Of a stretch of 64,000 nucleotides of DNA, positions 55,301-64,000 are shown in pieces; position 1 is the first letter of the stretch, and each line of letters opens with the position of its first letter. A program made the position numbers and the translations under genes. This stretch comes from Periplaneta americana (Eukaryota > Arthropoda > Insecta > Blattodea > Blattidae). The notes under the pieces are model-generated. The model was given only the letters and a program-made list of their open reading frames with translations. It was not told the origin of the DNA and made no database searches. The stretch covers positions 210,101,529 through 210,165,528 of the forward strand of contig NC_091118.1 in NCBI RefSeq assembly GCF_040183065.1, read 5' to 3'.

Positions 55301-56242
55301 CATATACAGGGACATCATTTTATTTTTAGTATCATTTTTAATATTAACCTAGTTATACCTTTGGATTATTGTTTCAGAGCCGGAAACACAGTTTGCTAAC
55401 CCGTTCCACGATTGAAGTTCGATGATTCTGGCGTAAAATACAAACACATCACTTTATTAAGTATAGGAGAGAAGGAAAGTAGTTCATCCATTTACGTAAA
55501 CTAGGAGATATCGTAATTTTGAATTTTATAATTTTCATTAGGTTTTTGTTTAACCAAAATACAGTACAGTATTAACAATAACTGATTTTACTCACGAACT
55601 GAGTAAAGTTATCCATTCGGACGTATTCATTATGCAGTGTATATTATACTGTCTACAGCACATTAGCGTACAATATAGAGAATGAAGTTAAATTTAAAAA
55701 TAATCATAATATGGATATTTAAACACTTTTTTAAAATGGTGGCCTTTCATTTAGATACAGTGTTCAGTTCTTTTGTGCATATTATCGCACTATAGACTAA
55801 TTCCAATTACTAGTAACTCATGTTGAAATAATTCTATACCTATTATATAAAAGAGTACCTTACGTACTGTAAATTCAATCGCACAAATAACATTACTCGG
55901 ACATGCTATCTACTGTCCGTCCAAGTGGTTATGTCGCAGGATCGTAGAAAGGGAGAAAATCACGTGACAGTTAATTATTTTGTTTAAGTTATTTTAAACA
56001 GTTGCGGGTGAGGGAAATCGGGATGCGACGTAGGCAAACGGACGACAGAACCTGTGCTAAAATATGATTCAAAATTGAAAGCACTTTCGTCACTGGAAAA
56101 CGCGGACATATTTCTGGAACATACTATACTAACTATCTCAATATTATATATATTTTGATGTACCGAAGTACATATGATATTTCCATGCAGATATTCTGCG
56201 TCATCATATGATGAAAGAGTGATGGAGCGGAGAAAAATTCTC

Positions 56243-56313
56243 TCCGGCGCCGGGATTTGAACCCGGGTTTTCAGCTCTACATGCTGATGCTTTATCCACT
56301 AAGCCACGCCGGA
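56243..56313 (-). other. tRNA-like sequence (anticodon loop ATGTAGA), repeat-embedded
   Basis: Folds as a 71-nt cloverleaf on the minus strand: acceptor TCCGGCG/CGCCGGA (7 pairs), D stem GCTT/AAGC, anticodon stem TCAGC/GCTGA with GTA in the anticodon position, T stem CCGGG/CCCGG with loop TTCAAAT. It lies inside a repeat and is duplicated in inverted form nearby, so I treat it as a SINE-type promoter head rather than a tyrosine tRNA gene. Confidence 0.7.
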
Positions 56314-56825
56314 TACAACCCCGACGCCGGTTACAATCGTCTCAGATTAAGCTCTATCTCTTGGGTTCCCTCTAGTGGCCGCCATCTCCACTACGTCATA
56401 GATGTCTATGAACGCAGGACAGAAGTCCATACATGTGTTGAGGTGCACTCGAATGAGTGACTGGTTGGCCGGGATCCGACGGTATGGGCGCCGTCTTAAA
56501 TCACAAAGTGATTTATTACGCATATCATATATATTTTGATGTACCGAAGTACATATGATATTTCCATGCAGATATTCTGCGTCATCATACGATGAAAGAG
56601 TGATGGAACGGAGATATGCTTAATAAATCACTTTGTGATTTAAGACGGCGCCCATACCGTCGGATGCCGGCCAACCAGTCACTCATTCGAGTGCACCTCA
56701 ACACATGTATGGACTTCGGTCCTGCGTTCATAGACATCTATGACGTAGTGGAGAGGGCGGCCACTACAGGGAACCCAAGAGATGGAGCTTAATCTGAGAC
56801 GATTCTATCCGGCGTCGGGGTTGTA

Positions 56826-56896
56826 TCCGGCGTGGCTTAGTGGATAAAGCATCAGCACGTAGAGCTGAAAACCCGGGTTCAAATCCCGGCACCGGA
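56826..56896 (+). other. tRNA-like sequence, mirror copy
   Basis: Same cloverleaf on the plus strand with two key changes: the base before the anticodon is C instead of the universal T, and one acceptor pair is broken (TCCGGCG against CACCGGA). Both point to a non-functional repeat head. Confidence 0.7.
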
Positions 56897-57094
56897 GAGA
56901 ATTTTTCTCCGTTCCATCACTCTTTTATCTCAATATTGTTTGCGTTTACTACGACCTTACGACTTGGACTGTATACGCTTGGTTCTGTGTGGCGAACAGT
57001 TGGAAGTTCACTAGTAGAGGGGGTGGGAGTGAAGTACATTAAAAAAACTCAGGTACAATAAAAATTGAAGTAAAAATAAAATGATTTCCCTGTA

Positions 57095-57940
57095 TAAATG
57101 GAAATTATCAAGTGGTGTATATATGAAGATAAAAATAGTTTAAAATATGGTCGGTTACATCGACACATAAGGTTAATGCATTATAGCAGGAAATATAGAT
57201 GGATATTACAAAACTATAATAGAGAAAGTTATAGACACAAACAGAACTTCAATATCAATTTACATTTATCACAAAATTCACTTTAAACCTGCCTGGATTT
57301 CAAGCCCTGCCTCCGGCGTGGACAGCCATTCCGCTAGCGGACATGATGCACGGACTTTCTGACGTACTTGAGTGCGAGCCCCGACTACTTTGTATTGTTA
57401 TTAGTTGCTTGTCAGAGTTGTCAACTAGGATAAAATGAAAATTGCGGGTTGAATAGAAAATATATTTAGGTGGCTTTGAACATCCACACAGCAATTTGAA
57501 TAGGTCGGCACATGCAATGAACCAGATAATGCGATGATCCCAACAGCATTATTACATTCAACATTTTCATGTTGTGACATTCGTCCATTAGGAAGTCCTA
57601 TATGCAAACTTGTTTACTTTCAAATTAATGATCCGTGAATGGACAGTGCCACAATAACAGAGCATCGTATCCAATGAGCGGGCGAAGATGGATGGAGAAC
57701 CTTCAAAATGACACGATCATGAGTTGTCGATACGAGAGCGGAACAATGGAATCGTATTTTGTTGTCGTAATTGAACGAGTTTCAAGAATATCGCCAGGCA
57801 TGTCAAAGGTGGGAAGCATCGAGTTTAATTGTGTAATGTTACGGGTGTTTATTGTTTACCACTCCATTACTGAGTTAACGAGGGAAATCGCGATCGATGA
57901 GATGGTAATGTGCAATTCTGAAATGAGAACGTTGGAGGAT
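57095..57940. other. Unassigned stretch
   Basis: A 117-codon plus-strand frame (57635-57988) partly overlaps the next repeat and shows no domain. Nothing else supported. Confidence 0.45.
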
Positions 57941-58756
57941 ACTAATAGTAATATACGTTACAAGAGCGGTATGTTGACGTTTTCATGATCGAGGAAAAGA
58001 TTGAAAAAGCGAAACGTAGTTGAGCTTTTCTAATTTCCGAGAACATGAAAACAAACATACCGCTCGTGTATCGTACATTATTTTGTGCGAAGATCGTTTA
58101 TTACATATCTGAAAGACGAATTTCTAATTAGTTGCAATGAAATCTCCATGTTGGTTTCTGTTTAATGACGCCAACTTCGGAGAGCCAAAATATCTTTCTT
58201 CAACATTGTTGCTATAAAATGTTTTCTGTGTTTACTATACTCCAGCAGGCAGTGATATACGTCTGTCTTTTTTTTCCCCTGTCTATAAATGCGAACTTAA
58301 AACAAACGGTAAGGTTATGTAATGATTTATTTTTCATTTTAATATTTAACAATATTATTTATATAACATATTGCAGTAATAACATCGGCATCTGGAATCT
58401 CGTTGATTTTTTTCACGGCTTCGTTAATGTTACTTGTATCAGGAATGCAATAAGTTTCGTGGAGTAGTAGAGTTTATTTAATTTTTGCAAATATTTAAAA
58501 ACAATAATTAAAAGCGCAATTTAGGTGAAATTGCAGTGGTAAGTTTCCAATTTATAATTATTACTATGTTAAACGTCTCTAAAAATAATATGTTAAAAGC
58601 CTAAAGCAGTAAAATGAATGTCGCGCTTAAGCGGTAAGAAGAGGGAAATTGTTGTGTGTGTTACGTTGGGAATACTGAATGTGGTATTTCACACTTACCG
58701 CGTATTGGTTCTGTGCGGAAAACAAGAAAATACGCACGATCTCGCACAAACTTAAT
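57941..58756 (+). repeat. Large inverted repeat, left arm
   Basis: About 0.8 kb nearly identical, in reverse complement, to 62190-62996. Shared landmarks include ACATACCGCTCGTGTATCGT, TAACATCGGCATCTGGAATC and TGTCGCGCTTAAGCGGTAAG. The outer end holds its own small inverted motif (GAGCGGTATGTTGACGTTTT and AAACAAACATACCGCTC). Noncoding; element type unknown. Confidence 0.9.
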
Positions 58757-58873
58757 TTCTTTCATTACAACTACTGAGAACAAAAATTTTAGCACGTGTA
58801 AGTTGAGAGCTATTTAAACAGAGAAAAATACTTATACAGCTCTCTCTAAAATAACCCTCGAAATTGATATTAC

Positions 58874-59606
58874 TTACTTACTTACAAATAGCTTTTAAGG
58901 AACCCGAAGGTTCATTGCCGCCCTCACATAAGCCCGCCATCCAGTCAAGATTAATCCAGTCTCTATCATCATATCCATCTCCCTCAAATCCATTTTAATA
59001 TTATCTTCCCATCTACGTCTCGCCCTCCCCAAAGGTCTTTTTCCCTCCGGGCTCCCAACTAACATTCTATATGCATTTCTGGATTCGCCCATAAGTGCTA
59101 CATGCCCTGCCCATCTCAAACGTCTGGATTTAATGCTCCTATGTCAGGTGAAGAATACAATGCGTGCAGTTCTGCGTTGTAACTTTCTCCATTCTCCTGT
59201 AACTTCATCCTGCTTAGCCCCAAATATTTTCCTAAGCACCTTATTCTCAAACACCCTTAACCTATGTTCCTCTCTTAGAGTGAGAGTCCAAGTTTCACAA
59301 CCATACAAAACAACCGGTAATATAACTGTTTTATAAATTCTAACTTTCAGATTTTTTGACAGCAGACTAGATGATAAAAGCCCTTTTATGAACAAAGAAT
59401 CTTGTTCCTAATTGGTGATTATTGTTTCCTTCCCCATAATACAACAAGTAATCTCCTATTTGTGATATGCCATTGCCATCTAACCTAACCTCTTGTACTC
59501 CCACGAAGTCGATTCTATATCTAGCTAGTTCTTTTGCTACTAATGTTACCCCTCCTGTTCTATAAAGACTAGTTACGTTCTAAGTGTCAAATCTCAAAAC
59601 CGAAAT
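58874..59606 (-). pseudogene. RTE-like LINE family A, internally deleted: endonuclease start fused to RT end
   Basis: Minus strand. From 59606 the frame reads NVTSLYRTGGVTLVAKELAR, YRIDFVGVQEVRLDGNG, then IGDYLLYYGEGNNNHQLGTR. This is the N-terminus of an APE-type (EEP) endonuclease; the E of QEVR is the metal ligand. At about 59385 it jumps to LLSSSLLSKNLKVRIYKTVI, the thumb region. The endonuclease remainder and the whole RT palm are missing. The C-terminal module and TTACTTACTT tail follow, with a frameshift and a deletion near 58945. The first residue of VRSLYRTG-type sequence is preceded by a stop. Confidence 0.8.
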
Positions 59607-59856
59607 TGATATATTTATCTATTATTTATTTAAGAATAAATAAGTCAACACAGAACTGCACTCATTGTATTCTTCACCTGGCATACTTCAAATCCAGACT
59701 TGGAGATGGGCAGGGCATGTAGCACGTATGGGCGAATTCAGAATTGTATATAGAGTGTTAGTTGGGAGACCGAAGGGAAAAAAAACCTATGGAGAGACCG
59801 AGACGTAGATGGAAGATAATATTAAAATGGATTTGAGGGAGGTGGGATATGATGAT

Positions 59857-61255
59857 CAAAGCTCGGATCTTGGGGACTTGTGTGTCGCGTGCTTGAGTAA
59901 GGTTACAGGCATAACGTACACAAAGCTCACGCTGCAAGTGCTCAGGGACAGTCGTTTGTACTAAGAAAGTGGTCACATCGAATGACAAGAAGACGAACGA
60001 ATAAACTGTGTCACGTCGAAGCCAATGATATTAAGAGAATGACAGGTAAACGGTCTGTTTGAGGAATTAGAAAATACGTGTTATTCGAATGGGTGTTATG
60101 GAAGTTTGAAAATGCATTTCTTAAATTTTAGGTACAGAATTTCGTGGAGGAATTCTGAGGAGATACATTATTTTCTTCTAATGCAGAGTTTATATCTTGT
60201 AAGTTGTACCACACATAAACTAGAGCTGGAAACGGGCATTCATTGAAAGACATTGCAGTCCTTTAAATTGATGGAGAATTTGTCCATAGCCATGGATCAA
60301 GTCGTAGAGGGACCTTCCCTAGTAGTGATACACTAATTGAAAACTATTTGCGAGAAAAATTTAGGATATACTTATCTTTCTCAGATACGAGATCTGCTGA
60401 AAATCGAACAGGAAACAGTGACAGTGAAATATTCAGTATTTTATTTAGGCCCAAGACTTTATAATAAAATTTCAAACCATTTTCCAAATTTGAAATTTTT
60501 TAAAATTGAAACTTTTAAAAAAGAATTTTGTAAAATTATCCATGATATATAATAGTAACAAATGTACTTTTTACCTTTTATTTCTATCGACTATATTCAT
60601 GTTTTTATTGAATATCACTGGCTTCTGTCGGATTGTCAATTTATATTAAATGTGTATTTTTCTCTCGTTTTCCCTTTCTTCTTTATTCTTGCTCTTGTGT
60701 TGTACTTATTGGTTTGAATTAAGTTAATTACTGTATTTAGTAAACTGTCCTTGTAAATTTTATGTTATATTATTCACTAAGACCACACCGTACACGAGCC
60801 TGACTCTTACGGTAGTGGCTAGAAACATTTTTATTTTATAAATGCAATTTGTACTCACTAGGTAGCTAGTTAAAATAAATAAAATAAAAAAATTAAAGTT
60901 TGCTCCCGTCACTTCATGTGACGTGGAAATAAGTTTCCTTCGTTTCAAATCATGTTTAACTAACAGACGAAGAATTAATGGGTTCGAAAATCTTCGAATG
61001 CATGTAGTCGTACACTGTAATGAAATGTACAAAGCAGAACTGTAAATTTGATGTATTTTGCATGTTTATTTATATATATGCTATAAAATTACGTGTTTCA
61101 ACCTATCATAATATTATCATTATGTTGTTCCAGCCAGGAACCACTTTTATAGCAGACCTGACAGTACCTCCGTGCTGGAAGCGGGAGTTTGTTGACATTG
61201 AAGTCCGGTCGCTTAGCCACGTTCAAAGACACAAGTCCCCAACTTCCGAGCTTTG
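59857..61255. mobile_element. hAT-type DNA element inserted in LINE A
   Basis: Ends CAAAGCTCGGATCTTGGGGA and the complement of the right end CAAAGCTCGGAAGTTGGGGA form inverted repeats of about 27 bp. The LINE sequence ATGATGAT is duplicated on both sides (59849-59856, 61256-61263), 8 bp as for hAT. The interior has no transposase but carries a LINE C-terminal scrap. Confidence 0.85.
60337..60890 (+). pseudogene. LINE family D-like C-terminus inside the hAT-type element
   Basis: A 71-codon frame includes TVKYSVFYLGPRLYNKISNH, then FKIETFKKEFCKIIHD, the closing module of many non-LTR RT proteins and similar to 34343-34690. A 3' UTR with CACGAGCCTGACTCTTACGG and an AAATAAATAAA tail follows. Confidence 0.6.
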
Positions 61256-61587
61256 ATGATGATAGAGACTGGATTAATCTTGCTCAGGATAGGGACCGAT
61301 GGTGGGCTTATGTGAGGGCGGCAATGAACCTCTGGGTTCCTTAAAAGCCAGTAAGTAAGTAAGTAAATAAGTAAGTAAGTAAGTAAGAATAAATAAGTGC
61401 ACTCTTTCTACAAATTTGCTTCCACCCCCATTTTATTGTTATTTTTTTTCCTAAAATTCATACAAATATTCCTAAATATAAAGATCATATCGCCCAATTA
61501 CTAGTAAAACGCAGGCTTATACAGTTCTCTCTAATATAACGCTCGAAATTGATATATTTATCTATTTATTTATTTAAGAATAAATAA

Positions 61588-61915
61588 GTCAACACAGAAC
61601 TGCACGCATTGTATCCTTCACCTGACATAATTAGGAACATTAAATCCAGACGATTGAGATGGGCAGGGCATGTAACACGTATGGGTGAATCCAGAAACAT
61701 ATATAGAGTGTTAGTTGGGAGACCGGAGGGAAAAAGACCTTTGGGGAGGCCGAGACATAGATGGGAGGATAATATTAAAATGGATTTGAGGGAGGTGGGA
61801 TATGATGATAGAGAATGGATTAATCTTGCTCAGGATAGGGACCGATGGCGGGATTATGTGAGGGCGACAATGAACCTCCAGGTTCCTTAAAAGCCATTTG
61901 TAAGTAAGTAAGTAA
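61588..61915 (+). pseudogene. RTE-like LINE family A, 3' end, open copy
   Basis: A 93-codon open frame with SRRLRWAGHVTRMGESRN, GRPRHRWEDN and DRWRDYVRATMNLQVP, then TAAAAGCCATTTG and (TAAG)n. It shares its 5' truncation point with the copy at 59645, including the preceding ATTTAAGAATAAATAAGTC. Confidence 0.85.
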
Positions 61916-62189
61916 GCTAGGTCTATTAGCACTTAATCCTTCCTCATATTACATTAGACTAAATTAAATTAAATTAGCTCATAAATCAATAATTTTTTGT
62001 ATAGGTTTTATCTCAAATTAAATAAACATGTACTAGTTGTTAAAACTTAACTCAAGAATATTGCTAGAAAATCTTTAATGTATTGTAAATATTCATAATT
62101 TGAATGTGTGTGTCGCTATTGTATTGATTAAGGCTGGATGAATGGGAAAGAAGGCTTTATGGCCTTAACTGTCAGTGAAAATAAAACAT
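61916..62189 (+). mobile_element. LINE family ATT, 3' UTR fragment
   Basis: Matches 11080-11335 (AAGAATATTGCT(A/G)GAAAA, GTATTGATTAAGGCTGG, GGCCTTAACT) but has no (ATT)n tail; it stops where the inverted repeat begins. Confidence 0.75.
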
Positions 62190-62996
62190 TTTGTGCGAGA
62201 TCGTGCGTATTTGCTTGGTTTCCGCACAAAACCAATACGCGGTAAGTGTGAAATACCACATTCAGTATTCCCAACGTAACACACATAACAATTTCCCTCT
62301 TCTTACCGCTTAAGCGCGACATTCATTTTACTGCTTTAGGCTTTTAACATATTATTTTTAGAGACGTTCAACATAGTAATAATTATAAATTGGAAACTTA
62401 CCACTGCAATTTCACCTAAATTGCACTTTTAATTATTGTTTTTAAATATTTGCAAAAATTAAGTAAACTCTACTACTCCACGAAACTTATTGCATTCCTG
62501 ATACAAGTAACATTAAGGAAGCCGTGAAAAAATCAACAAGATTCCAGATGCCGATGTTATTACTGCAATATGTTATATAAATAATATTGTTAAAATATTA
62601 AAATGAAAAATAAATCATTACATAATCTTACCGTTTGTTTTAAGTTCGCATTTATAGACTGGGGGGAAAAAAAGACAGACGTATATCACGGCCTGCTGGA
62701 GTATAGTAAACACAGAAAACATTTTATAGCAACAATGTTGAGGAAAGATATTTTGGTTTTCCGAAGTTGCCGTCATTAAACAGAAACCAAGATGGAGATT
62801 TCATTGCAACTAATTAGAAATTCCTCTTTCAGGTATGTAATAAACGATCTTCGCACAAAATAATGTACGATACACGAGCGGTATGTTTGTTTTCATGTTC
62901 TCGGAAATTAAAAAATCTTAACTACGTTTCGTTTTTTCAATCTTTTCCTCGAACATCAAAACATCAACATAGCTCTCTTGCAACGCATATTACTAT
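62190..62996 (-). repeat. Large inverted repeat, right arm
   Basis: Reverse-complement partner of 57941-58756, starting TTTTGTGCGAGATCGTGCG and ending near AACGCATATTACTATTTTT. The spacer between the arms is about 3.4 kb and is filled with LINE A copies and a hAT-type element. Confidence 0.9.
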
Positions 62997-63327
62997 TTTT
63001 TAAGATTTATTTTAGGTCGCATAACTGCTGGGTCTTTTTGCGACCACAATATTCATATACAGAGCAATACAAGGCAAGCACTGATGATTATAAACAAGGT
63101 ACGCAACATTCTATACTATTCTATTGTATATGTATGAATCACTCACTTGTAAATTGATCCGAACTAAGCTAGCCTCTACACAAGGATAACATAAATGGAT
63201 CCACATCAAGGGACTCGTTGCCCATAGAGGTTAGTGCGTCTGGATCTGGACGGGGAGGGCCCAGGTAAAATAAACTGTGGTATAGCACACCTGGCAAATA
63301 GAAATGATCGGGATGGAATTGAAATAT
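62997..63327. other. No recognisable feature
   Basis: Short unassigned stretch before the terminal LINE copy. Confidence 0.45.
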
Positions 63328-64000
63328 AAACTGCTGAGCCATTTATACCCGAACCCACACTTTCTGAACTCGAAATTATGATAGAAAATCTGAAACATTA
63401 TAAGTCTCCAGGTATCGATCAAATTCCAGCAGGATTAATACAAGAGGGTGGAAGCGCATTATCTAACGAAATTTATAAGCTTTTACTTGCTATTTGGGAA
63501 AGGAAAATGGTACCAGAACAATGGAAGGAGTCCATAATCGTACCTATCTTTTAAGAAGGGGGACAAGAATAACTGTAGTAACTTTCGAGGAATATCACTT
63601 TTGTTGACGTCGTACAAAATTTTGTCCAATATTCTTTTGAGAAGATTAACTCTATATGTATATGAAATTATTGGGGATCATCAGTGTGGTTTTAGGCGTA
63701 ATAGATCAACTATTGACCAGATATTTTGTATTCGACAGATAATGGAGAAAAAATGGGAGTATAAGGGTACAGTGAATCAGTTATTCATAGATTTCAAAAA
63801 GGCGTATGACTCGGTTAGGAGAGAAGTTTTATATAATATTCTTATTGAATTTGGTATTCCCAAGAAACTAGTTCGATTAATTAAAATGTGTCTCAGTGAA
63901 ACATACAGCAGAGTCCGTATAGGTCAGTTTCTATCTTATGCTTTTCCAATTCACTGCGGGCTAAAGCAGGGAGATGCACTATCACCTTTACTTTTTAACC
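63328..64000 (+). pseudogene. RTE-like LINE family A, N-terminal half of the reverse transcriptase, cut by the window end
   Basis: Motifs in order: EPTLSELEIMIENLKHYKSP, GIDQIPAGLIQEGG (fingers), WERKMVPEQWKESIIVPIF, then an extra T near 63552 creates a stop. The frame resumes at NFRGISLLLTSYKILSNIL, with RNRSTIDQIFCIRQIMEKKW, LFIDFKKAYDSVRRE (motif A with catalytic D) and GLKQGDALSPLLFN (motif B) at the edge. It is the only copy showing the fingers and motif A. The single frameshift suggests it is younger than its relatives. It may continue past 64000. Confidence 0.85.

Larger units (their letters stand above)
56146..56925. mobile_element. Composite palindromic insert of two tRNA-headed repeats
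   Basis: A 12-bp duplication TATCTCAATATT (56134-56145, 56926-56937) brackets the whole 780-bp unit, so it entered as one piece. The left arm (about 56220-56515) and right arm (about 56617-56925) are inverted copies of about 300 bp, each with a tRNA-like head at its outer side. The spacer (about 56516-56616) repeats, in direct orientation, the leftmost segment GATGTACCGAAGTACATATG...GAAAGAGTGATGGA. Confidence 0.85.
55307..57092. mobile_element. TA-flanked DNA element, copy 2 (inverted), carrying a tRNA-repeat insertion
   Basis: Ends CAGGGACATCATTTTATTTT and AAAATAAAATGATTTCCCTG with TA on both sides; interior homologous to 37829-38940 in opposite orientation. A composite insert (56146-56925) interrupts it, so the DNA element is the older of the two. 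Confidence 0.8.
59645..61385 (+). pseudogene. RTE-like LINE family A 3' end split by a hAT-type element
   Basis: Part 1 (59645-59856) runs from AACACAGAACTGCA to GAGGTGGGATATGATGAT. Part 2 (61264-61385) continues AGAGACTGGATTAATCTTGC to the stop and (TAAG)n tail. Several indels break the frame in part 1. The interruption is a 1.4-kb element. Confidence 0.85.

Noticed and set aside
56243-56896. Two tyrosine tRNA genes in head-to-head arrangement
   Set aside because: The cloverleaves lie inside mobile repeat arms bracketed by one target duplication, lack an intron expected for tRNA-Tyr in animals, and one has C at the invariant T33 position.
57635-57988. 117-codon plus-strand frame
   Set aside because: Its end runs into the dispersed inverted-repeat arm, and the peptide resembles no family.
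61256-61385. Separate LINE A copy
   Set aside because: It is the second half of the copy starting at 59645; the duplicated ATGATGAT and inverted ends of the intervening element show this.
1-64000. Endogenous viral sequences, LTR retrotransposons or a long host gene
   Set aside because: I saw no integrase, protease, capsid or viral polymerase motif, no paired LTRs with TG...CA ends, and no further exon besides the one at 37450-37591.

Overview
The window looks like a stretch of an insect nuclear genome, most likely a blattodean (cockroach) such as Periplaneta americana. The grounds are AT-rich noncoding DNA, no compact gene order, abundant (AAT)n tracts, and several tRNA-headed SINE families that I recognise from memory as common in that genome. 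The species call is inference; no database was consulted. Nothing bacterial, viral or organellar is evident.

Almost everything that can be explained is mobile or tandemly repeated DNA. The one convincing piece of a host gene is a single spliced internal exon on the minus strand (37450-37591). It has a pyrimidine-rich acceptor, a GTGAGT donor and an uninterrupted frame of 46 codons with a CKFP...W.G.WFQSG signature. The rest of the window is best read as intron or intergenic DNA around that gene.

Layout: 0-7 kb holds a hAT-type element with an 8-bp target duplication (452-1611), a tRNA-derived SINE with a 15-bp duplication (2127-2470), a non-autonomous Helitron (3851-5034), and a second hAT-type element (5175-6889) carrying a SINE and a LINE fragment. 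7-14 kb holds two AG-rich minisatellites, LINE fragments and a TA-flanked element with repeated end motifs. 14-17 kb holds a Tc1/mariner-like remnant and a foldback-like element (14995-17114) that split a SINE; it has a 43-bp tandem array and a FLYWCH-like zinc-finger relic. 18-20 kb is a 45-bp minisatellite split by a LINE. 24-25.6 kb is a Penelope-like element with a GIY-YIG domain. 26-35 kb is LINE debris plus a Helitron helicase relic. 36-41 kb contains a second Helitron, the host exon, an R2-like LINE 3' end and a dead hAT transposase. 42-48.5 kb is dominated by a compound microsatellite and a 2.9-kb satellite with nested higher-order periods (about 26 bp, then 77/154 bp or 180/206 bp, then 566 bp). 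49-64 kb holds a third Helitron, a SINE inside a MITE inside a SINE, a palindromic pair of tRNA-headed repeats, 0.8-kb inverted arms at 57.9 and 62.2 kb, and many copies of one RTE-like LINE.

The parts do not form a pathway. They interact as host, nested parasites and their decay products. Target-site duplications give a relative chronology at six loci. The most unusual objects are the foldback-like element and the multi-tier satellite; I cannot say from sequence alone that either is undescribed.
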